NCBI RefSeq assembly: GCF_026212465.1
Contig: NC_080049.1
Span: 6,228,964 to 6,292,963 of the forward strand
Source: Amaranthus tricolor
Lineage: Eukaryota > Streptophyta > Magnoliopsida > Caryophyllales > Amaranthaceae
Direction of reading: 5' to 3'
DNA length: 64,000 nt
Shown here: positions 53,871-64,000 of the stretch, one piece after another
How the letters are laid out: every line of letters begins with the position of its first letter
Position numbering within the stretch: position 1 is the first letter of the stretch
Notes under the pieces: generated by a model
What the model saw: the letters and a program-made list of their open reading frames with translations, nothing else
Databases searched by the model: none
Told to the model about the DNA's origin: nothing
Translations under genes and position numbers: made by a program

Positions 53871-54815
53871 GGAAGTAAACCCTAACGACATCGCAGTCGT
53901 GAGGGAGTTTGTGGATGTATTTCCTGAAGAGATTCCAAACATGCCACCTCAACGGGAAATTGATTTCACGATTAACTTGGTGCCTGGAATGGGACCAATT
54001 TCAAAGGCCCCGTATCGCATGGCCCCAAAGGAGATGGAGGAACTAAAGTCTCAACTTGAAGAACTTTTGGAAAAAGGGTACATTCGACCCAGCATATTGC
54101 CTTGGGGTACTCCGGTGTTATTCGTGAGGAAGAAAGATGGTAGCTTGAGGCTATGCATCGATTATAGGGAGCTAAATAAGGTGACAGTTAAGAATAGATA
54201 TCCGTTACCCCGAATAGATGATTTGTTCGACCAGTTAAAAAGAGCTGGGATCTTCTCAAAGATAGATTTGAGGTCGGGTTATCACTAGTTGAGAATTGCG
54301 GAGGGAGATATCCATAAAACTACTTTTAGGACATGGTACGGGCTCTTCGAGTTCACCGTAATGCCTTTTGGATTAACATATGCTCCAGCCGGATTTATGT
54401 GTTTGATGAATTAGGTGTTTAGTGCATATTTGGATAAGTTCATAGTGGTCTTCATCGATGATATTTTGGTCTATTCCAAAGATCTGGTTTAACATGAAGA
54501 TCATTTACGTATGGTGTTGCAGACTCTTCGAGAACATAAGTTGTATGTGAAGTTGTCAAAGTGTGAATTTTGGTTGGAGAAGGTGTCTTTTTTAGGTCAC
54601 TTCGTGTCTAAGGAGGGTGTTTCGATAGATCCAGCAAAGATAGAGGCGGTGCGGAACTGAACATCACCGAAGAGTGTTACAGAGGTACGCAGTTTCTTGG
54701 GTTTGGCGGGGTTCTATCGGCGGTTCGTCAAAGACTTTTCACGTATTGCTCGACTGATGACTTCGCTAATGAAGAAGGAGAAGAAGTTTGAGTGGTCTGA
54801 TGAGTGTGAATAGGC
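53871..54815 (+). pseudogene. pol: Tekay/Del-like reverse transcriptase
   Basis: The open frame 53899-54288 covers [20 protein letters not shown] to [11 protein letters not shown] (first catalytic Asp present), then TAG at 54286. The same frame goes on: [20 protein letters not shown], then the catalytic box VVFIDDILVYSK near 54445-54480, then [19 protein letters not shown] and SFLGLAGFYRRFVKDFS. Four more stops follow (TAG, TAA, TGA, TAG). Few frameshifts are needed, so decay is mainly by point changes. Confidence 0.88.
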
Positions 54816-55400
54816 TTTGTGACCTTGAAGAAAAGATTAACTACAGCCCCTGTTCTTACTTTGCCTGACCCTATGTCGGATTATACGGTTTACAGTGATG
54901 CGTCAAAGAAGGGTTTAGGATGTGTGCTGATGCAAGATCATAAAGTGATCACGTATGCTTCACGACAATTGAAGACACACGAGGTTAATTATTCTACTCA
55001 CAATTTGGAATTGGCTGCTATCATTTTTGCTCTCAGGATATGACGGCATTATCTGTATGGAGTCAAGTGCAGAATCTTCACTGATCATCAGAGTTTGAAA
55101 TATCTTTACACCCAGAGTGACCTGAACATGCGACAGCGCCGGTGGTTGGAATTGATGACCGATTATGATTTGGAGTTCGTTTATCATGAGGGGCGAGCTA
55201 ATTTGGTTGCAGATGCCTTAAGCCGAAAATCTAGTCATACGCTGGCTGCTTTGGGGGAAGTCGAGGAGTTAAGTCGAGAACTTGCCAAATTGAAGTTGGA
55301 GGTCATTCGGGAAGGCAAATTGCAACATTCCTTGAGCGCGTTGGCTATACAACTCTCGTTTTTCGAGGAAATTCTGAATTCACAAGATAAGGATCCTAAA
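54816..55400 (+). pseudogene. pol: Tekay/Del-like RNase H
   Basis: The frame 54819-55043 shows [18 protein letters not shown] (catalytic Asp), [20 protein letters not shown] (Glu region) and [14 protein letters not shown] replaces the expected Trp before RHYLYG, and the frame continues [13 protein letters not shown] and [11 protein letters not shown]. This is complete in order but interrupted by the stop. Confidence 0.85.
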
Positions 55401-56690
55401 CTTGTGAAGATAAAGGATCAAGCTCGTGAGAGAAAAGCGGAGGGATTTTTCGTTCATGAGGATGGAAGTTTGAGGTTCAAAGGTCGATGGTGTTTGCCGA
55501 CGGGAGAACCGACCTTGAAGAAACGTATCTTGGATGAAGCTTATACGTCGAAATTCTCCGTTCACCCTTGGGGTGATAAGATGTACCAGGATCTTAAGCT
55601 TATGTTTTGGTGGTCGGGGATGAAGAAAGATATCGTGAGTACATTTCACGCTGTTTGACTTATCAGAAGGTTAAGAGCGAGCATAGACGACCGAGTGGTT
55701 TGCTTCAACCCTTGGAGATACTGGTGTGGAAGTGGGATGATATATCAATGGACTTTATTGTGGGGCTGCCTCGAACGCTGTCGGGTAATGATGCTCTATG
55801 GGTCATAGTGGATCGTCTGAAAAAATCAGCATGTTTCATTCCTATGAACTGTTGTTGGGAGATGAAATAGTTGGCTCGTGCTTATATCAAGTATGTTGTA
55901 CGATTTCATGGGGTACCCCGTACAATTGTGTCAGATAGGGATACTCATTATCTAACACATTTCTGGAAGACTTTACAACAGGCCATGGGGACTACACTAT
56001 TGCATAGTACGTCTTTTCACCCGCAAACTGATGGACAAACGGAGAGGACAAATAAGATTTTAGAGGACATGTTACGCGCTATTGCCATAGAATGGCAAGG
56101 GTCGTGGGATGAGCATTTAGATCTGGTAGAGTTTTCTTATAACAATAGCTATCAGGAAACAATCCAGATGGCTTCATTTGAAGCTTTGTATGTGTGTCGT
56201 TGCCGAAGCCCGGTATTTTTGGGACGATTTCACCGAAGCGGCTACTTTAGGACCCGAATTGTTACTTTAAATGACAAAACAAGTAAAGTTGATTAGGGAT
56301 AGGATGAAGGCGGCACAGGATCGTCAAAAGTCTTATGCCAATTTGAAACGATGTCCAGAAGAGTTTGAAGTAGGGGAACAAGTATTGTTAAGGGTATCGC
56401 TGATGCTTGGGGTGGTTCGTTTTGGTACTTGTGGAAAATTAAGTCCTCGGTTCATTGGCCCTTATGAAATTTTGGAACGAGTGGGTAAGCTGGCCTATCG
56501 ATTAACCCTCCCCAACTCTTTGGAGAAAGTTCATGATGTGTTCCATGTCTCCCAACTAAAAAGATACCTTGCTGCGGCATCGCATGTTTTGGATCTTGAG
56601 ACCGTGGAGCTTGATGAGACTTTATCTTATACAGAACAACCTGTTCGCATCCTAGATACAAAAGTCCGTAGTACTCGCTGAAAGGATATC
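55401..56690 (+). pseudogene. pol: Tekay/Del-like integrase with C-terminal tail
   Basis: The zinc-binding domain ([17 protein letters not shown], then CLTYQKVK) is split by a frameshift near 55650. In the core the three catalytic residues are visible: MDF near 55750, VSDRD near 55930, and TDGQTERTN near 56030. A TAG sits at 55868-55870. After another shift at about 56280, KVHDVFHVSQLKRYLAA and PVRILDTKVRS follow, the region before the chromodomain in Tekay/Del elements. It ends at a TGA (56679-56681), with VLWANHERE just beyond. The last part of the chromodomain and the 3' LTR are missing. Confidence 0.88.
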
Positions 56691-56750
56691 ACAATGGTGA
56701 AAGTATTATGGGCAAATCATGAGCGCGAGTGTAATGGGAGCAGCAATCTT

Positions 56751-59620
56751 GATACATAATTAACATTTAATAATAATGTTTAATACAAAAATATTGCAGA
56801 AGTCTCAAAATGCCGAACTGTTAAAAAATTTAAATCATAAAAACTAAAACTGTTTAAAACAAAAGTAAAATATTACATCTGATAGCTCAAAATGAAAAAA
56901 AATACATCATCATCAAGTCATTATTTATAAAGATACAAAAGCACCTAAGTTCTCGATAAATAGTAATTGCTGCAGCCTGGATCGGAACTTGAACTAAATC
57001 CTGCAAAATGCTACCATCTATGATACAAATGACAGCCGATTGAATCGGTCAGCGCTTAACACCGAGCATAACTTCCTATCCAGCTCAAAATACGAAAATT
57101 ATACGCTACATTTACAAAATAATAATTTAAGTACGAACTTATAATTAATTGACACCACCGTATACTTTTACCATATTCTTTTTCTGTTCCATACTTTTAA
57201 GTCATTAAGATAGCATTCTCGATCCTGACAGAAGTACGTTACTGCCACTTATACAATTCAGTAATCTTAACACTTAAACAAGTTCATTTGATTAATACTC
57301 ATAACTGTACCATGCATCACAGCATCAACACTAATCAAGTTTATCACTGATCAACAAGCACATCAATATGACACCTGATATATGTAAGGGTCTAGTTAGG
57401 TGAGTACCATAGTCCTAAACCCTAACTGTGTTGGGAATCGTCACCCCTCCAATACAATTTATGCTCGAGCTCTACAGGATAGTTAGTTAACCCCTTATCA
57501 TACACCGCATTTTACGTGCCGGCCAACATGGGCGTCAAGCTTTTACATGCCGGTCCATGGTTCGACATTACCTTACTATCAGGGTTATTCAATCAATATT
57601 CATTCACACAAGTACATCACATTTTTATTAATACAATTTGACATTGACTTTGACTTTGATCAACTTAGCTGATAACCTCTTTTATTTAATAAAATTCTTA
57701 ATCATAATGTAAAATTAACCTTTATGTCTTTATATATTCATTATTAAATTTTTACACATTAAATTTTATTTATAACTTTATTTTTAATAGTTCGCTAAAT
57801 TCATACTAATAACTTAATATTCTATTAATAGTCTCCAAGTTAATATTTTCCACAAGTAGCTACTAAAATCTATTTCTCTATAAAAAAGTTCCCAAAATCA
57901 ACATTTTCAACTTTACAATAAATAAAACTTTATTCTCTTCAAAAAAAAAATCAAATATTCTAATTAAAATTCAAATTAAAATTGCATCATTTGGATAAAT
58001 TTCCAAAATTCTACAAGTTCACCAAAATAAATATTTCAAGTTTAGAAAAATAAGTAAACTTATTATGTTTGCAAAAATCAACATTCTAGTTATAAAACAA
58101 ATCAAACACTCTTTTTTTTTATATATATGATAGTAGTCGAATGACCTATGAATGTTTTGGGCCCTTTTCACATAAAAAGAACGAATTAATTTAATTTATC
58201 ATACTGAATCTTAGATTTAAATAATTAAAATAACCACTTACAAAAATAAAAACTTTACGCAATAACTTAGAAATTTACTATAACTTTAAGGATAAACTTA
58301 AATCTCAAAATAGAGTATAATAGCAATATTCTTCATATAACCATACTTTATAAAAAAAATAAGTTCATAAAATAACTTACTATCTTATAAACTAATTTGA
58401 AGGCTAACATAAACATATTAATAAAGTTCTAACATAAAAATTCTTAAATATAATAACATTCCTAATGTAACACATAACTCATAAACATACTAGTACTAGT
58501 TTATAACATGAATCATACCTAATATCACTAGAATATAATTTTGCCCAACTTCCTAAACTTGTTCAAAGATTATTAAATTAACATATTAAAAAATACTTTT
58601 AGCATACACATACATAATATAATCTTGATCATAATTTCATTAAACTAACTTCCTAATAAAACATATCAGCATATTCCATTCTTTACATATTATAAAGTAA
58701 TATAATGTAAAATTCTACAAAAAGAGTAGAGTAAGAAGTTATACCATATTAACACCAAGGATTAGTACTAAGTACTAATTAGAAAAATAATAAGAAATAA
58801 GACCCTCCAAGATAGATAATAATGCTCCAAAGATAATTAATTCAAACTCCCAAAATAATAATGATCTTCTAAGCTTTCAAAATAATTAAATCTAAACTCC
58901 AAAAATAATGATACATAAAGTACCCAAAGTAATAACCCAATAATGCTCCATAATGATGATGATTTAAACTAAATAAAGAGTGTTCTAAGCTCTATGTTCT
59001 TGAATTTCTTCAACTAATAATAAAGGTATTAATGTAGTAAGATTTTAATGAAGTGAAATATAAGAAAGAATGTTAGAAAGATTTGATGATGGTGGTGTAA
59101 GTGATCTCATGACTAAAGGGGGTATTTATAATGGGTTTGGGAAACTTTGTAGTTCATTAGATTGTATAAAAAAAAGTGTTAGGAGTATAGAAAAAGATTT
59201 ACTTGTATAAGTGATTTAGAGTGTGTAAGTGAATGTGTAAGAGCTGGAGTGTGTAAGTGAATGTGTAAGAGTTGGAGTGTAGAAGAAGGTTAGCTTGTGT
59301 AAGGAAATGGTGATAGCTTGTGTAAGCGATGAACATCATGGGTTACTATAGCAAGGATTTTGGTTCATTAAATTTTTGTTCTAGTATGTACAAGTGAATA
59401 TACTTTAAAATAATGGGTAAATTTAATCATGAAAATATGTAATTTACTTAGAATATTTTACTTAAACTATACTTAATGTTAATAATAAAAATACGACTCA
59501 TTTTTATGTATAAAATAATTAAATCAAAATTATAAGGTTAAAATAATAAGTAGTAATGTTAGTTTAAGAAATAAAGTTAAAACGTAACGTTTTACAAAAC
59601 CGTGAATATAATAATAAAAT
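56751..59620 (-). mobile_element. Probable long LTR or LTR-derived insertion, minus orientation
   Basis: Similarity to the gypsy polyprotein stops at about 56740, and the next 2.9 kb have no ORF. On the minus strand TATAAATACCCCC near 59131 looks like an LTR TATA box. Downstream of it are GC-richer patches (GTGCCGGCCAACATGGGCGT at 57517, plus strand, and a related TGCCGGTCC at 57548). The left edge TGATACATAATTAAC (TG...) would be the CA end of a minus-strand LTR. No primer site or partner is visible, so the class remains open. Confidence 0.4.
59218..59286. repeat. Tandem repeat, 28-bp unit, ~2.4 copies
   Basis: GAGTGTGTAAGTGAATGTGT followed by AAGAGCTG repeats almost exactly and then trails off (GAGTGTAGAAG). 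It lies in the U3-like part of the presumed minus-strand LTR. Confidence 0.9.
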
Positions 59621-59621
59621 G

Positions 59622-59790
59622 GAAAAATTATAAGAAACTACCTAATCTATACCCCCCTTTTAAAAAAACTACTTTATGTAAACGTTTTTGCAAAAAACTA
59701 CCTTATATAATACAAATCTTTGCAAAACGTTACCTTTTAACGGATTTTAACAGTTGACCGTTAAGTTTAGCCTTTGACTGTCACGTGACA
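59622..59790 (+). mobile_element. Left terminal region of a MuDR-like element
   Basis: Phrases GCAAAAAACTACCTTAT and CTTTGCAAAACGTTACC recur in about three units of 30-35 bp just upstream of a MuDR transposase, as in MULE termini. The start near 59622 (GGAAAAATTATAAGAAACTA) is a guess. The matching right end was not found before the TA array. Confidence 0.45.
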
Positions 59791-60164
59791 GTCACGTGTC
59801 TCTTAAAAGACACCTTCTTCATTTCAGCAAATTTCGATACCTTTGTTTCTGAAGTTCACGCGATACCTTCTTCTTTATTTCAGCAAAACACTTCCTTTCT
59901 TTCTTTCTTCGCTCCCATCCTCCTCTTAACTTCATCTCGTTGAAAGTTCTAACTTATACTGGTATGTACTACTACTCAATTATGGTTTTGTACTTCATTG
60001 TTGTATTTTAGGCATAATTTGAAATTTTTTTTGTTTTAGAAATTTGCTTCCTTTTGCTGCGTTTTTCTATTGAATTTTTTGTTTTTTATCTTGTAATTTG
60101 TAAATTGATTATTGTTGTACCTAAATAATGTATTAGGGTTCTTAAAATTAGCTAAATCAATAAG

Positions 60165-62419
60165 ATGAAGAAATTAAAAATCTAGAAAAAAGCACGTAAG
60201 TCGAAAAAGAAGCAGTCTGAGTTGGCAACTGAGGTGGGTAATGTTAGAGTAGATGAGGTGGAGATTGAAAGATCTGATGTGGCACATGAGGTTGTTGATG
60301 AGTTGGAAATAGCAAATGTAGATGTTGATGTTGGGCAAATGGGACCACCAATCACATATACGGGTTATATAGAATCTTTAAGGTCTAACCCTAGATCTAA
60401 AACAAATACCTTAACTGCTATTTCTACCCTAAACCTTACAGCAAATGAGAGAGGCCGCATAGAGCAGCAAGTTCCTGATTTTGATGATAGTAGTGATGAT
60501 GATTATAGTTGTGTTGATGAGGATGAATATGAGGATGATTCTGATTTGTTTGCAGAAAATGTAGTTTATGGTCTTGATGATGGGTTTATAGGTGATGATG
60601 AAATCAGATTGATAGTAGATAAGGAGGTTGATGAAGAAAACAATAGAGACATATACTTTAATGATGATGAATTGGAGTCTGATGATGATGATTTCGGTGC
60701 ATTGAATGATGATGAGGAAGGTATAAGCAGCTATCCTACATTCAATCCTGAGGTTGATTTCAAGGGTAAGATCAATTTATCTTTAAGCCTTAAGTTTCCT
60801 TCGACATATGTGTTTAGAAAAGCACTAAGGTACCATGCTATTGAATGTGGTTACAATTACTATTACCTGCATAATGGTGGAAGTAGGATCAGTGTGTATT
60901 GCTACAATAGATACGATTGTAGTAAATCGAAAGCAAGAATTGTGAATTGTGTTTGTGGGAAGGAGAAGTGTTATTTTAAGGTTCATGCTGTGAAGTTGAA
61001 AGATGAGGAGACACTTCAAATAAGGAGTTATTTTCCCAAGCACACTTGTGGTCACCAACACCAAAATAATAAAGTCATTGCTTTGTATTTAGTTGAGAAA
61101 TACATAGAGGATTGGAGGGTTTTGTTGCTGGGTGTAGGCTTATTATAGGTGTTGATGGGGCACATTTGAAGGGACAATTACTTATTAACACATATCTTGT
61201 TTTAATTGTAACTAATGCTATAACCCTAATACTAATTTGAGGATAATGTAGGGTTTGGTTGAAGCTTTGAACTCAGTGATTCCTGAAACTGAAATTAGGT
61301 TCTGCTGCAGGCATATATGGGCGAACTTCAAAATCAAGTTCCCTGTAGAGTTGTACAAACAACACTTTTGGAGAGTAGCAAGAGCTTACAACAAGGTATG
61401 GAATCAAGTATACATTTAAATATTTGAGATCATGTCAAACTAATTAGTAACAATTTACCTTCACAGTTTCATTTTGATAGAGAAATGAATGAAATAAAGA
61501 ATATTTCTGTTGAAGCATATGAATATTTAGCTGCTATTCCTACAGAACACTGGTCTAGGCATGCTTTTTCTAGTAGGAGTAAGTCTAGGATGTTGTTAAA
61601 TAATTATTGTGAGGCTTTCAATAATGTGTTAGTAGAAACAAGGGGGAAACCTATAATTTCTCTAATGGAGTGGATTAGGAGATATGTGATGCAAAGAAGT
61701 GCAGCTAAAAGGGAAGGGCTGAGTAACTTTGAAGGTGTGTTGATGCCATCTATAACCAAAATGATTGAAAAAAATGCAAAGGATATATATGTTTAAGGGT
61801 AATCCCAGTAGATGTGTTTGAGTTTAAGGTGGATGATGATGACGACTCTTACGTTGTAAACTTGGCCAATAAGACTTGCCATTTTGGAAGCTGGAAACTT
61901 ATTGGGATCCCTTGAAAACATGCCATGGCTTGTACTGTTCTTAGAAAATTAGATGACAACGAATTTGTCCACGAGGCCTATCTTGTAGAAACGTATGCAA
62001 AGACGTATGGTCCAAAGTTTCATGGTATGCTAGGACACAAAATGTGGCCCACAACCACTTTATTCAAACCACTTCCTCCACCATTTCGAAAGATTCCTGG
62101 AAGGCCTAACAAGAGGAAAAGAAAGAAGGAAGCTGATGAAGGAAAAGTAGGTAAGAAGCCTGTATGCGCTGTTAGAGAATTCAAGCAACGGAGATGTGGT
62201 AATTGTGGTGACCTAGGTCACTACAAAAAAGGCTACAAGAATCCACCCAAACCAACACCAACAAAGATCAAGTCAAAGAGTGGAAGGCCTAAAAAGGGAT
62301 CTTCTTCTACTCAACAGTCTACAGCAAATGATGTGCCTAGCTCCAGTAGTGAACAACAAACACAAACTGCAACAGCTGCATCAACTTCATGTGTAATGGA
62401 TCAAAATAGTCAAATATAG
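60165..62419 (+). pseudogene. mudrA-like: MuDR-type (MULE) transposase
   Basis: The likely original start ATG at 60165 reads MKKLKI then TAG; the open frame 60222-61148 follows. It has a long acidic region (many Asp/Glu, residues 90-180) and a DNA-binding region (FPSTYVFRKALRYHAIECGY, C.YNRYDC, HTCGHQHQNN). After a shift, IIGVDGAHLKGQLL (about 61143-61185) holds the first catalytic Asp. The core after it, with the second Asp, is deleted. The third part (ETEIRFCCRHIWANFK, 61290) runs to a GT-AG intron of 71 bp (61396-61466) and the frame 61485-61796. The SWIM finger (CHFGSWKLIGIP-stop-KHAMAC) has a Cys replaced by Phe and one by a stop. The final CCHC knuckle ends in Tyr for Cys (CGNCGDLGHYKKGY). 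Confidence 0.85.

Positions 62420-64000
<1,581 letters not shown>

Noticed and set aside
56746..59719. AATCT on both sides of a TG...CA unit (56751-59714), which would make a 2.96-kb solo LTR
   Set aside because: The right copy lies within the repeated ACTACC/TTTGCAAAA units of the MULE terminus, which continue across it, and the sequence after it does not resume the gypsy chromodomain. A chance match is more likely.

Overview
The window reads as a plant nuclear chromosome, very AT-rich and dominated by transposable elements. The signs are Ty1/copia and Ty3/gypsy elements primed by initiator-Met tRNA (TGGTATCAGAGC-type sites), a MuDR-type transposase, Stowaway-like MITEs, plant-type GRF zinc-finger and plant-mobile-domain-like fragments, and 5'-UTR-style CT repeats. 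The class of termini around GAGACGGTCT suggests a eudicot, perhaps Caryophyllales, but that is only an impression. I see no intact cellular gene. One short candidate first exon (23472-23538, minus) and some exon-like pieces near 11.6-11.9 kb are the only possible host genes.

Layout. 1-12.1 kb: AT-rich spacer with microsatellites, a hairpin-type Stowaway remnant (5.25 kb), a 255-bp Stowaway MITE (8.03 kb), a SINE-like box A/box B pair (9.28 kb) and a 1-kb element rich in GGTTCGG words (9.5-10.5 kb). 12.17-18.3 kb: a stack of a decapitated copia element, an inverted pair of short LTRs, a second copia element cut off after gag-protease, and a badly decayed Reina-like gypsy. 19.16-22.4 kb: a foldback MITE split by a 2.96-kb copia element with clear 5-bp target duplication (TTAAA). 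24.9-28.7 kb: a decayed ORF fragment split by another copia element (25315-28019), followed on the other strand by a GRF zinc-finger pseudogene. 29.05-29.71 kb: a textbook long-TIR Mutator-type MITE with a perfect 9-bp target duplication. 29.7-43.2 kb: mostly non-coding, with a Helitron-like terminus, AAT and TA microsatellites, a CACTA-like terminus and two more Stowaway-like repeats.

43.2-56.7 kb is the richest part. A minus-strand copia 3' end contains a solo gypsy LTR (43658-45079, perfect CCTAA duplication). Next to it is a Tekay/Del-like gypsy whose protease region is split by an almost complete 6.7-kb CRM/Galadriel-type chromovirus on the opposite strand (46901-53576). The chromoviral polyprotein reads through the polypurine tract and deep into its own LTR.

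56.7-59.6 kb is probably an LTR lying on the minus strand. 59.6-62.4 kb is a MuDR-like transposase pseudogene. 62.68 kb to the end is a pair of >500-bp TA arrays flanking a 266-bp MITE, resembling the microsatellite-targeting Micron type described in rice.

Overall the window looks like old, probably heavily methylated repeat-rich DNA. Most internal stops are of the kind left by C-to-T change (CAG to TAG, TGG to TGA, CGA to TGA). Three separate copia elements keep gag-protease but have lost integrase, reverse transcriptase and RNase H.
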